Of a stretch of DNA of 64,000 nt, positions 17,091 to 26,188 are shown piece after piece. This stretch comes from UBA1765 sp045615885. Lineage in GTDB: Bacteria; Fibrobacterota; Fibrobacteria; Fibrobacterales; Fibrobacteraceae. The number at the start of each line of letters is the position of its first letter. The first letter of the stretch is position 1. A program made the position numbers and the translations under genes. The notes beneath the pieces are model-generated. The model did no database searches and had not been told where the DNA came from. It was given only the letters and a program-made list of their open reading frames with translations. Where the stretch lies: the NCBI GenBank assembly GCA_045615885.1, contig JAZLFR010000061.1, positions 1 to 64,000 on the forward strand, written 5' to 3'.

Positions 17091-18252
17091 TGAATATGAT
17101 GTAATCGTGATTGGCGCAGGTCCCGGCGGCTCCGTAACTGCCCGTGAGCTTGCAAAGAAGGGCTTGAGCGTGCTTTTACTCGAAAAGCGCGAACGCGTCG
17201 GCTACCCGGTGCGTTGCGGCGAAGCCAGCACGACTTTCGAAGACTTGCAGGCCTTTGGCCCGTTCCCGGAAGACTGCATTGAATCCAAGATTGACGGCCT
17301 TTTTGTATATGGCCCTGCAGGCACCGAAATTGATTACTACAAGAAAGACACGGGCGTAATGCTCAACCGCGAAAAGTTTGACCCGTGCCTTGCGGAACTT
17401 GCAAAGAAGGACGGTGCGGACTTGCAGACTTTTGCCCGCGCAAGCGCGGTGAGCGAGCCAAGGGACGGCTACCGCACCGTGCATGTGGTGGCTCGCGATG
17501 GCGAATATGACATTCGCGCAAAAGTCGTCGTCGGTGCCGACGGCGTGGAATCATTGATTGGACGCATGGTCGGCATGCCGACAAGGCAGATGCCGGAACT
17601 TACCTGCTGCGGCGTAGACATCAAGGTCGAAGGCATTTTGACAAAGCCGGATTACCTTACATTCTGGCAGGGCCACGACTTCATTAACGATGGCTACATC
17701 TGGAGCTTCCCGAAGGTCCGTTCCAATGTTACGAACTTTGGCGCTGGATTTTTGATTCCAAAGAAGAATGCGGCCTCCATTCTCGATGTGACCCTGGATT
17801 GGCTCAAGAAGCTCTACCCGGATGCTAAAATTCTTGGCACCGTTGGTGGCGTCATTCCGGTTTCTGGCAACCTCAAGGAATTTACCGCAGATTCCTTTGT
17901 GCTTGTAGGCGATGCTGCCCACCATACGAACCCGCTCACCGGCGGTGGCATTTCTGCCGCCATGCGTGCCGGCCGCCACGCCGCAGGCGTGATAGCAGAG
18001 GCCATTGCCGCAGGCGACGTAAGCAAGGCGAGCTTTGCAAAGTACGAACGGCTTGTAGAAAAGGATTTTGGCAAAAAGCACGAGTTCCAGCTCAAGTTCC
18101 GCAGGTTCCTTTTGGAACAGTCCCGCGAAGACCAGATCGATACCTACAAGTTCCTGAACTCCGCCATGGGCAAGGACGGCTCCAAGCTCGACTTGCTTTT
18201 GCACCCGGTACGCACCGTGAAGGTCATGGCAAAGTTCATCAAGTTCAAGTAG
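17083..18252 (+). CDS. FAD-dependent geranylgeranyl reductase family enzyme
   Basis: The N-terminus has the dinucleotide-binding motif VIVIGAGPGGSVTARELA and then a PVRCGEAS segment. A later GDAAHHTNPLTGGGISAAMRAG block binds FAD and is typical of geranylgeranyl reductases and archaeal lipid reductases (389 residues). The start at 17083 follows AGGAGG. The enzyme saturates prenyl chains; in a bacterium likely substrates are menaquinone side chains or undecaprenyl-type lipids (inference). Overlaps the ferredoxin stop by 8 bases. Confidence 0.88.
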   Translation: MRSEYDVIVIGAGPGGSVTARELAKKGLSVLLLEKRERVGYPVRCGEASTTFEDLQAFGPFPEDCIESKIDGLFVYGPAGTEIDYYKKDTGVMLNREKFDPCLAELAKKDGADLQTFARASAVSEPRDGYRTVHVVARDGEYDIRAKVVVGADGVESLIGRMVGMPTRQMPELTCCGVDIKVEGILTKPDYLTFWQGHDFINDGYIWSFPKVRSNVTNFGAGFLIPKKNAASILDVTLDWLKKLYPDAKILGTVGGVIPVSGNLKEFTADSFVLVGDAAHHTNPLTGGGISAAMRAGRHAAGVIAEAIAAGDVSKASFAKYERLVEKDFGKKHEFQLKFRRFLLEQSREDQIDTYKFLNSAMGKDGSKLDLLLHPVRTVKVMAKFIKFK

Positions 18253-18254
18253 CC

Positions 18255-18314
18255 GCACAACGCAGAATCACACAACGCAGAATTGCACTACGCAAAATCG
18301 CATAATGCAGAATT
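18255..18314. repeat. Four tandem 15-bp repeats
   Basis: Four contiguous 15-bp units (18255-18269, 18270-18284, 18285-18299, 18300-18314) share the pattern nCAnnACGCAnAATn with a few changes. They lie directly after the prenyl reductase stop and before the convergent serine hydrolase gene. Non-coding. Confidence 0.8.
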
Positions 18315-18348
18315 ATAATATGCGTAGGGGGCAGGAATGCTCTTCTTG

Positions 18349-19404
18349 CTACAAGCTTTCAAAGAATAAGTCGGCAAGGCGTGCGCGGAACGCGTGAATG
18401 CGGTCTGCGTTCGGTTCGCGATGCGGGTAGGTGAAGTTCGAAAGCAGAACCACGCCCGCCTTTCGCTCTGCGTCGCCCACGATGCTTGCGCCCGTGAAGC
18501 CCGTTTTGCCGAATGTGTGCGCGGAGTGCCTTGTTCCCATGAACTTTGTTGCGTTGAGTTCAAAGCCGAGTGCAGTGCATTCGCCGGGAACATTGCTGTG
18601 GCCTGCCGTGCTGTCGAGCGCATTCTCTGAAATCATCTTCAAAATGCCGGCCGGCAAAATGCGCTTGCCACCGTATTCTCCGTCGTTCAGGAGCGTTTGC
18701 AAAAACTTTAGCAGGTCGGGCACGCAGCTGAACATTCCTGCAGAACCCACGGGGAATAGCTCTCGCAGAACAAATGCACTTTCGTCGTGGATTTCTCCGC
18801 ATATTTCGCGGCCGCGCCACTTGCAGAATTCCGTGGCTACGATTTCATCTTTGCTAACGCGCGTGAGCGGATCGTAGCCGGAGCGCGCCATGCCGAGCGG
18901 TTCGAACAAAAGTTCCGTACCGAGCTCAAGCAGGTTCTTGCCCGAAATCCGTTGCAGAATGAGCCCGAGCAAAATGCTTGCCGGGTTGCCGTAGTTGAAG
19001 ATAGTGCCCGGCCTCGCTGCGAACTGGTAGTTGAAAAGGCTGTCCAGAATCCCTTGCGGCGGTAGCGCTATCAGCGTCTTCATTGGCACGCGGTAATCGA
19101 GACTATGCGTAAGCAGGTGGCGCACCAAAATTTCGTCTCTATAATTTGTATGTAATTCAGGAATGTAGTCTTTTACAAGATTGTCGAGCCCTAAACGGTT
19201 TTCGAGAATGAACTTTAACGCAATTGTAGATGTGGGGCACACTTTTGTGAGGGAAGCAATGTCAAAGACGGAGTCCTCCTCTGTATGGAAGGCAAGCACC
19301 TGCGTTTTGCCGTTTGGCAGTGCGAAACCTGCCACGGCTTTGCTGAAAACGCCCTCTTTTGCTGCATCTTCGAAAATCGTTTCAAAAAGTTTTAAATCGA
19401 GCAT
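18349..19404 (-). CDS. Serine hydrolase of the class C beta-lactamase/DD-peptidase fold
   Basis: The 351-residue protein has the SxxK motif in DIASLTKVCPT (about residue 52), the YxN motif in FNYGNPASILLG, and LLTHSLDYR with the HLLTH signature of PF00144 (beta-lactamase-like esterases and peptidases). There is no signal peptide, so it is probably cytoplasmic and not a drug-resistance enzyme. It may be an esterase or peptidase; substrate unknown. Convergent with the prenyl reductase. Confidence 0.88.
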   Translation of the reverse strand: MLDLKLFETIFEDAAKEGVFSKAVAGFALPNGKTQVLAFHTEEDSVFDIASLTKVCPTSTIALKFILENRLGLDNLVKDYIPELHTNYRDEILVRHLLTHSLDYRVPMKTLIALPPQGILDSLFNYQFAARPGTIFNYGNPASILLGLILQRISGKNLLELGTELLFEPLGMARSGYDPLTRVSKDEIVATEFCKWRGREICGEIHDESAFVLRELFPVGSAGMFSCVPDLLKFLQTLLNDGEYGGKRILPAGILKMISENALDSTAGHSNVPGECTALGFELNATKFMGTRHSAHTFGKTGFTGASIVGDAERKAGVVLLSNFTYPHREPNADRIHAFRARLADLFFESL

Positions 19405-19463
19405 TCTGTAAAAATAGAAAATGGGAAAAGTTATTATTTTTGTAAGAAATTTGGAATACAGTT

Positions 19464-20870
19464 ATGGATAGAAAAAAAGTTCTTCTGGTTGATGACGACC
19501 CAACGACCCTACGCATGGGTGAATACCTTTTGCGCGAAGCCCTCTATGAGGTTTATGTGGCTTCGTCTGGGGAGGATTGCCTTGAAAAATTCAAGAGCGT
19601 GGCAATCGACCTTGTGATTTTAGACATTGAAATGCCTGGCATGAACGGGTTTGCCGTCCTTGAAAAAATTCGGGAACTCAAGTCGGAACAAAAGGTCATC
19701 ATCATCACTGGCGTGGAGTTTAGCAAGTATGCTGAAGAGGCCAGGCGCTTCAACATAGAGAGCTTTGTTTCGAAGCCGCTTTACCCGGCTGAATTCCAGG
19801 AACGCGTGTCCCAGGCCTTAAAGACTGGCGGCAAGGAAAACGTGCTCGTGATTGACGACGAGGCCATGGAACGCCTCAAGGCAAAGCGCATGCTGCAGGA
19901 TACCTACAATGTGGAAGTTGCTGATGGCCCGCAGAGTGCGTTCAACATTTTGCAGAACTTTAAGCCTGCTCTCATATTCCTCGACATCTACATGCCGCAA
20001 ATGGATGGCTTTGAACTTTTGCAGAAGCTCCGCGAGCTTGACAACTGCAAGGACGTGCCGGTAGTTTTCTTGACCGCCGCCGACGACAGTGAAACGGAAA
20101 TCAAGGTGTTCAAGGCTGGCGCCGACGATTTCATCAAGAAGCCGTGCGTGCAGGATGTGATTCTTGAACGCAGCAAGCGCATTCTTTCGCTGCGCAGTTT
20201 GCAGTATTCCCTCAAGAGCGAAGTGGACCGCCGCACCGGCGAACTTTTGGAAAGCCAGCGCAAGTTGAAGATGTTCTCGCTCCAGATGGTGAAGACTCTT
20301 GCAGGCACAATCGATGCGAAGGATGCCTATACGCGAGGCCACTCTGTGCGCGTTGCGAAGTATTCCCGCGAAATTGCCGCCCGCATGGGCAAGTCCATAG
20401 AAGAGCTTGAAGATATCTACTTCATTGCGCTTCTTCACGACATCGGTAAAATCGGTGTGCCAGACAGCGTGCTCAACAAGACTTCCAGGCTTACCGATGA
20501 AGAATTTGAACAGATCAAGAAGCACCCGTACATTGGTGCTGATATTTTGAAGAACATTCCGGAAATGCCAAACATCGCAATCGGTGCACACTGGCACCAC
20601 GAACGCTACGATGGACGAGGCTACCCGGATGGACTCAAGGGTGAAGAAATTCCGGAAATCGCACGTATCATCGGCGTTGCCGATTCCTACGATGCGATGA
20701 CTAGCCGTCGAAGCTACCGTGCCGCACTCCCGCAAGAAGTGGTGCGTGGCGAAATCGAAAAGTGCATGGGTTCGCAGTTTGACCCGGCCATCGGCGCCAT
20801 CATGCTCCAGATGATCGATGCCGATACCGAATACAAGATGCGTGACGATTACTTCGACGCAAGCCTCTAG
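19464..20870 (+). CDS. Double-receiver HD-GYP regulator (predicted c-di-GMP phosphodiesterase)
   Basis: The protein has two receiver domains: REC1 with Asp54 (LVILDIEMPG) and REC2 with Asp174 (LIFLDIYMPQMDG), the latter with a full KKP segment. A helical linker joins them to an HD-GYP domain with His325-Asp326 in LLHDIGKIGVPD and the HHERYDGRGYPDGL motif. HD-GYP enzymes split cyclic di-GMP. It starts an operon with two BMP-family proteins and a hybrid kinase, which fits a phosphorelay: kinase to receivers to phosphodiesterase. Confidence 0.94.
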   Translation: MDRKKVLLVDDDPTTLRMGEYLLREALYEVYVASSGEDCLEKFKSVAIDLVILDIEMPGMNGFAVLEKIRELKSEQKVIIITGVEFSKYAEEARRFNIESFVSKPLYPAEFQERVSQALKTGGKENVLVIDDEAMERLKAKRMLQDTYNVEVADGPQSAFNILQNFKPALIFLDIYMPQMDGFELLQKLRELDNCKDVPVVFLTAADDSETEIKVFKAGADDFIKKPCVQDVILERSKRILSLRSLQYSLKSEVDRRTGELLESQRKLKMFSLQMVKTLAGTIDAKDAYTRGHSVRVAKYSREIAARMGKSIEELEDIYFIALLHDIGKIGVPDSVLNKTSRLTDEEFEQIKKHPYIGADILKNIPEMPNIAIGAHWHHERYDGRGYPDGLKGEEIPEIARIIGVADSYDAMTSRRSYRAALPQEVVRGEIEKCMGSQFDPAIGAIMLQMIDADTEYKMRDDYFDASL

Positions 20871-20878
20871 GATTACAG

Positions 20879-21976
20879 ATGAAGAAAATTACCATTATTT
20901 CTGTACTGATTTTTTGCGTTATCGCCTTTGTCATTTTGATGACAAAAAAGACTACCGTTGATACCGACATTACAAAGAAGCGCACCAAGGTTGCCATGAT
21001 TTTAAATGGAAAAATCAATGACCACAGCTGGAGCGAATCTCATTACAAGGGTTTGCAAAAAACTGCGGAGGCACTAAACCTTGAAGTCAAGTACATTGAA
21101 AATGTAATGGAAAGCGGCCAGAGCCTTGGCGTGATGGAACAGCTTGTCAAAGACGGGTCTCAAATCATCATCGCAAATTCTTTTGGCTTTGGCGAATACG
21201 AATTGCAGATGGCTGCGAAATATCCAGACCGGCATTTTTTCCATTGCGCAGGCATCAAGGAATCGCAGAACCTTGCAACCTACTTTGGCCGTATCTACCA
21301 GGCCCGCTACCTTTCCGGTATCGTAGCCGGCTTGCAGACAAAGACAAACGAGATCGGCTACATTGCGGCTTTCGATATTTCTGAAGTGAACCGCGGCATT
21401 AACGCCTTTACGCTCGGTGTACGCAGCGTAAACCCGAAGGCAAAAGTTTATGTGGATTGGAGCCATTCCTGGATAAGTGATGAAGCTGCCTTGGAATCGA
21501 TCCAGAGTCTTACGAAGAATCATAAGATCGATGTCATAACCGCCCATACCGATGCACTTTCGCAGTACAAGTACGCAGAAGATCACGGAATCTGGATTAT
21601 CGGTTACAATGTGGACAATTCCTCCCGCTATCCAAAGACGTTTCTGACGGCACCGATTTGGCAGTGGGATGCGTTCTACACGGCCCGCATTCTGGAAACA
21701 TTGCAGAACAAGTTTGTGGGTAGGCATTACTGGGAAGGAGCCGAAAGCGGCATTATCTCCCTTGCACCGCTTACGGCAAACGTTGTGGAAGGAGCTGCAG
21801 AAATTGTGGAACGTGAAAAGAAAAAGTTGGAGAACGGCTTCTTCGATGTGTTCTACGGCCCGATCAAAGACAATACTGGCAAAATCCGCATCGAGGCAGG
21901 CGAGAGCATGAGTGACGAAGAAATGCTGAACAAGTTTGACTGGTATGTGGAAGGGGTTGAAATCAATGCAAAATAA
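20879..21976 (+). CDS. BMP-family periplasmic substrate-binding protein (first copy)
   Basis: An N-terminal hydrophobic segment (about residues 4-21) anchors or exports the protein. There is no lipobox cysteine at the usual site. The rest matches the BMP/PnrA family of nucleoside or purine-binding proteins: VAMILNGKINDHSWSESHYKGL, YQARYLSGIVAGLQT, IGYIAAFDISEVNRGINAFTLGVRSVNPKAKVYVDW and AENVVE-like. The gene lies 8 bases after the HD-GYP gene and overlaps the second BMP gene. The typical ABC permease and ATPase genes are absent. Confidence 0.9.
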   Translation: MKKITIISVLIFCVIAFVILMTKKTTVDTDITKKRTKVAMILNGKINDHSWSESHYKGLQKTAEALNLEVKYIENVMESGQSLGVMEQLVKDGSQIIIANSFGFGEYELQMAAKYPDRHFFHCAGIKESQNLATYFGRIYQARYLSGIVAGLQTKTNEIGYIAAFDISEVNRGINAFTLGVRSVNPKAKVYVDWSHSWISDEAALESIQSLTKNHKIDVITAHTDALSQYKYAEDHGIWIIGYNVDNSSRYPKTFLTAPIWQWDAFYTARILETLQNKFVGRHYWEGAESGIISLAPLTANVVEGAAEIVEREKKKLENGFFDVFYGPIKDNTGKIRIEAGESMSDEEMLNKFDWYVEGVEINAK

Positions 21977-23078
21977 GGTGAAATTTTTTGCAATCTTCTT
22001 TTCGTTCATTTTGCTGCTGGGTGTCTTTGCCGGTTTCTATGTGACTTTTAGCAGGCAGAATGAGGCTCCCGCAAAAGATGATTCCTTTACCATTGGCGTT
22101 TTGATGCCGGGCAGCGTAAGCGAGGTCGGCTGGAACGGTGTGCATTACCAGGGCATCAAGCAGGCAAGCGATGAACTTGGCGTAAAGGTAATCCTTAAGG
22201 AGAACATTCGCGAAAAGAATGGGGATTGTGCCCGTGCCGTTTCTGAATTGATTGCGCAGGGTGTGAAGATGATTATTCTTGGCAGTTACAATTACCCGAA
22301 AGAAGTGGAAGATTTGATTGCCGCAAACCCAAAGGTCAGATTCTATAGTTGCTCTTCGGAAATCAGCTACTCCAACTTTTTTGGCTATTTTGCGCGAGTC
22401 TATCAGGCCCGCTACCTCTCTGGCATTGTGGCCGGTCTGCAGACAAAGTCAAATGTCATTGGCTATGTTGCCGCAATGAAGAATAGCGAAGTCATTCGCG
22501 GAGTAGATGCCTTTGCGCTTGGTGTGCGCAGTGTGAACCCGAAGGCAAATATTGTTGTTGCCTGGACAAATTCCTGGGACGATGTCGTGGTAGAAAAGCA
22601 GAATGTGCAGAAGCTTGTGAATGTGAAAAAAGCGGATGTGATTGCATACCACCAAAATCAGCTGAATGTGGTGGAAGAAGCCGAAAAGCTCGGCGTATAT
22701 TCCATTGCATTTAATGTTTCTGAAGGTAATTTTTCGGAACGAGTGCTGACTTCCATCACTACGGACTGGAAGACTGTCTATAAGGAATTCATTTCTGACT
22801 ACTTGAAAAAGAAGGATGCAGAAAACATTTCCTACTGGCTTGGAATCGAAATCGATGCCGTGCGCCTTGCCTTCTATTCTCCAATTATAAATGCTGACAC
22901 AAGAACTATCGTGCAGAGGGCCATTGAAGAATTGAAGAACGGCAAGGAAGTTTTTTCTGGTGAAATTTTTGACAACAAGGGCCACAAGCGCTGCGGCAGA
23001 GATGAAGTAATCGGCGATGCCAGTTTGTTCAATTATTTTGATTGGCTTGTGAAGGGTGTAGAAGAGTATGAAGATTAA
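21966..23078 (+). CDS. BMP-family periplasmic substrate-binding protein (second copy)
   Basis: This paralogue of the previous gene has an N-terminal membrane helix (about residues 5-25) and the same body motifs: IGVLMPGSVSEVGWNGVHYQGI, ARYLSGIVAGLQTKSNVIGYVA, SEVIRGVDAFALGVRSVNPKANIVVAW. The start at 21966 is chosen because it follows a GGAAGGGG site and keeps the signal helix at the N-terminus; it overlaps the end of the first BMP gene by 11 bases. The pair arose by tandem duplication, with clear divergence (about half the residues differ by eye). Its C-terminal part may carry a different ligand site. Confidence 0.9.
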   Translation: MQNKVKFFAIFFSFILLLGVFAGFYVTFSRQNEAPAKDDSFTIGVLMPGSVSEVGWNGVHYQGIKQASDELGVKVILKENIREKNGDCARAVSELIAQGVKMIILGSYNYPKEVEDLIAANPKVRFYSCSSEISYSNFFGYFARVYQARYLSGIVAGLQTKSNVIGYVAAMKNSEVIRGVDAFALGVRSVNPKANIVVAWTNSWDDVVVEKQNVQKLVNVKKADVIAYHQNQLNVVEEAEKLGVYSIAFNVSEGNFSERVLTSITTDWKTVYKEFISDYLKKKDAENISYWLGIEIDAVRLAFYSPIINADTRTIVQRAIEELKNGKEVFSGEIFDNKGHKRCGRDEVIGDASLFNYFDWLVKGVEEYED

Positions 23079-25593
23079 GAACCTTGTTTTGAGATTGGCT
23101 GTCTGGGCGACAATCTTCGTTGCTCTGTTGGCCTGCGTGGGCGGGTTATTGAGTGTAAAGATCAAGTCGCTCTTTCAGGAATATATTGAAAAACAGGTGG
23201 CCATGCAGGCTTCCACGCTTGCAGAACTTGTTGGCGACAAGCTGAATACGCAGCTCGATGACTTGACAAGCATTTCTCTTGAAATAGAAGCAAATCCGGA
23301 ATGGATCAATTCGCTGCTTGAACCGCGTGATAAAAAGGAAAAGGGTGCAGCCTATGGCGTGCTTGCGATTGACGGCTCTGCAAAGTATGGCGATAACGTA
23401 AGTGCGATTGACTTCAAGGGCATTCAGAATTCGTTCCGTGGAAACCGCGCGGTGAGCTATGCAAATGGCAAGGGTCTTTTGTTTACGGTGCCTGTGTTCC
23501 GCAACAAGAACGTGAAATTTGTGCTCTACAAGCTTTATGACGAACAGAAGACGGCTAGTGACCTTGGCTTGCATTGCTATGAAGGCAAGTGCTATGCCGT
23601 TGTGCAGGATGCCGAAGAAAAGATTGTGATTGGTTCGCAGAATGACGATCTCGCCAGTGCGCAGTTCTGGAGCGAAAAAAATTATGCACCCGTCAGGGCT
23701 TCGCTGAAGAATCTTCTGAATGTCTCCATTGCGGCTTCCGTGTATGCAGAGATTGAAGACGAAGGCTACTACTACTTCATGGGCGATGTGAAAATTCCTG
23801 GCCTTTCGCTTGTCGGCGTCGTTCCAGAAAAAGTGGCTGCAAACGATTTGTCGAACATCGTTTCGCTCGTTGTGAGCGTGTTCAGCCTTTTGCTCTTGCT
23901 CTTCCTAATTGGCTTCTTCTATCTGTTCCTTACCGAAAAGAAGGCCCGCGAATCCGATGAGCTGCGCAAGGCGAAATTGCAGGCCGAAAATGCAAGCCGT
24001 GCAAAGAGCATGTTCCTTGCAAACATGAGCCACGAAATCCGCACGCCTATCAACGGCATTCTCGGCATGGATTCCATGCTCTTGAAGGAATGCAATGACC
24101 CGGCCCTCAAGGAATATGCGCTGAATATCCAGAGTGCAGGCCAGACGCTGCTTTCGCTCATCAATGACGTGCTCGATATTTCGAAGATTGAAAGCGGCAA
24201 GATGAAAATTGTGGATGTGGATTACAGTCTGTTCTCCGTGTTGAACGACTGCTACAACATGATGAAGCTTCGCGCCGATGAAAAACTTTTGAAATTGAAT
24301 GTGGAAGTGAATTCCAATATTCCGTCGGGCTTGTTTGGCGATGAAGTTCGCGTGCGCCAGATCATTAACAACCTGCTTTCGAACGCCGTGAAGTATACTC
24401 CGCAAGGCTCCATTTGGCTGCGAGTGGACTTTGAAGAATACGACAGTAAAAAAAATGTGGATCCGGAAATCCTTTTGAAAATTTCCGTGCAGGATACCGG
24501 TATTGGCATCCGTGAAGAAGACAAGAAAAAATTGTTCGGTTCGTTCCAGCGCCTGGAAGAAAAGCGCAACAGAAATATCGAAGGTACCGGCCTCGGCCTG
24601 AATTTGACGCTCCATTTGGCAGAGCTCATGGGCGGCTCCGTTGTCGTGGAAAGTGAATATGGCAAGGGTTCCACCTTCATTGCTACGATTCCGCAGGTAG
24701 TGAAAAAAGCCGAACCGTTCGGTGACTTTGCGGAACTGCACAAGCATTTCAATGGCGATTTGGAATCCAAGAAGAACAAGTTCATTATGCCAAAGGCAAA
24801 GATCCTTGTGGTAGATGACGTCAAGATGAACCTGCTCGTCGTCAAGGGGCTTTTGAAAGAAACGAAGGTACAGATCGAAACGGCAACAAACGGCGCCGAA
24901 GCATTGCAGCTTATTCAGGAAACTGCTTACGATCTGATTTTCCTTGACCACATGATGCCGGTGATGGATGGTGTGGAAACGCTCCAGAAAATGAAGATGC
25001 TGCAGCGCAATCCAAACTGGAGAACTCCGGTGATCATGCTTACGGCAAATGCGATTGTCGGCGCAAAGAATGAATACATGTCGGTGGGCTTTACCGATTA
25101 CATTACAAAGCCTGTCCGTGAAGATGCGCTCGTCGGTGCGATGTGCAAGTATTTGCCGTCTTCACTTGTAGAAACCATAGACTCTGCCGCGGTAACCCCA
25201 GTTGAGGCTCCTGCCGCCCCTGTCGAAACGCCCGTGTTTGAAGCTCCTGCAGGCAAGCTTTCCAAGTTCACGTTTGTCGATATTCCGAAGGCGCTTTCCT
25301 ATTGCATGAACGACGAGGATTTCTTCCTTGAAATGGTTGCCGAATATGTGAAGGCCGGCAAGGGCGTGGATTTGCAAAAGGCTTTTGAAACGGAAGACTT
25401 CAAGATGTACCAGATTACCGTGCATGCCATGAAGAGCACATCGCTCACGATTGGCGCGCTTGCGCTCTCGGAACATGCGAAGGAACTGGAAATGGCCTGC
25501 AAGGAAGGCAACTTTGACCTTGTCAGGGCAAAGCATTCTGCACTCATGCAGGAATACAGCGACATGGTTGCAAAGTTGCAGGCCGCAGTCTAG
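23068..25593 (+). CDS. Hybrid histidine kinase with a periplasmic sensor domain and HPt
   Basis: The 841-residue protein has a membrane helix (about residues 9-30), a periplasmic domain (about 31-265) and a second helix (about 263-287). HisKA His322 is in SHEIRTPING; the HATPase has DTGIGI (about 476) and GTGLGL (about 507). The receiver Asp627 (FLDHMMPVMDG) is followed by a Pro-Ala linker and an HPt domain with His786 (TVHAMKSTSLTIGA). It overlaps the second BMP gene by 11 bases. The signal likely reaches it through the BMP proteins (inference). Its receiver and catalytic core match the kinase at 3306. Confidence 0.94.
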   Translation: MKIKNLVLRLAVWATIFVALLACVGGLLSVKIKSLFQEYIEKQVAMQASTLAELVGDKLNTQLDDLTSISLEIEANPEWINSLLEPRDKKEKGAAYGVLAIDGSAKYGDNVSAIDFKGIQNSFRGNRAVSYANGKGLLFTVPVFRNKNVKFVLYKLYDEQKTASDLGLHCYEGKCYAVVQDAEEKIVIGSQNDDLASAQFWSEKNYAPVRASLKNLLNVSIAASVYAEIEDEGYYYFMGDVKIPGLSLVGVVPEKVAANDLSNIVSLVVSVFSLLLLLFLIGFFYLFLTEKKARESDELRKAKLQAENASRAKSMFLANMSHEIRTPINGILGMDSMLLKECNDPALKEYALNIQSAGQTLLSLINDVLDISKIESGKMKIVDVDYSLFSVLNDCYNMMKLRADEKLLKLNVEVNSNIPSGLFGDEVRVRQIINNLLSNAVKYTPQGSIWLRVDFEEYDSKKNVDPEILLKISVQDTGIGIREEDKKKLFGSFQRLEEKRNRNIEGTGLGLNLTLHLAELMGGSVVVESEYGKGSTFIATIPQVVKKAEPFGDFAELHKHFNGDLESKKNKFIMPKAKILVVDDVKMNLLVVKGLLKETKVQIETATNGAEALQLIQETAYDLIFLDHMMPVMDGVETLQKMKMLQRNPNWRTPVIMLTANAIVGAKNEYMSVGFTDYITKPVREDALVGAMCKYLPSSLVETIDSAAVTPVEAPAAPVETPVFEAPAGKLSKFTFVDIPKALSYCMNDEDFFLEMVAEYVKAGKGVDLQKAFETEDFKMYQITVHAMKSTSLTIGALALSEHAKELEMACKEGNFDLVRAKHSALMQEYSDMVAKLQAAV

Positions 25594-25647
25594 GCAATGT
25601 GTAGTTAGCAATGTTGCTTCGACACTGTGCAGCAGGAGCCTGGTTGA

Positions 25648-26184
25648 ATGATGGAAGAACGTATTGATATTTTAAATCCAGACGGAACTTCCGCAGGCTA
25701 CGCCTGCGGACGCACGGAGGTGCATTCCAAGGGTCTTTGGCACCGTACAGTTCACATTTGGGCCTTTGACGAAGCAGGCAACATTTTATTCCAGCAGCGC
25801 AGTTTTCAAAAGGAAAACCACCCGGGACTTTTAGACACGAGCTGCGCGGGCCACATTTCTGCAGGAGATTCCAGCAGGGAATCTGCCGTGCGTGAACTTT
25901 CCGAAGAACTTGGAGTACACAAGAGTGAAAGCGATTTGGAATACCTTTTTGAATCTTCGCACAACAGCGTAATGAATGGCGGCACTTACCTTGACCGCGA
26001 ATATTACGATGTGTATAAAATCGTTTTGAGCGCAAAGGAAATTGCATCTCTTGTGCCACAGCCAGGCGAAGTGGAAACGTTCGTATGGTTCACGCTTGAA
26101 GGGCTTCGCAAGGAACTTTCCGAGCACCCTGAAAAGTTCGTGGAACACCCGAAGGATTTCGAATACTTGCTGAATGGGGGTTGA
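25648..26184 (+). CDS. Nudix hydrolase, isopentenyl-diphosphate isomerase-like subgroup
   Basis: The Nudix box is GHISAGDSSRESAVRELSEELGV. At the first acidic position of the consensus GxxxxxE there is Asp (GDSSRES), while REL and EELG are intact. The upstream GRTEVHSKGLWHRTVHIWAF matches Nudix proteins of the IDI/YfcD type. It cuts nucleoside diphosphate-X bonds or alters small diphosphates; substrate not predictable. The ATG at 25648 follows AGGAG; an adjacent ATG at 25651 is also possible. Ends just inside the next gene start region. Confidence 0.85.
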   Translation: MMEERIDILNPDGTSAGYACGRTEVHSKGLWHRTVHIWAFDEAGNILFQQRSFQKENHPGLLDTSCAGHISAGDSSRESAVRELSEELGVHKSESDLEYLFESSHNSVMNGGTYLDREYYDVYKIVLSAKEIASLVPQPGEVETFVWFTLEGLRKELSEHPEKFVEHPKDFEYLLNGG

Positions 26185-26188
26185 AATT

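Noticed and set aside
19818..20735. 305-codon frame opposite the HD-GYP gene
   Set aside because: Antisense to a gene with intact HD-GYP motifs.
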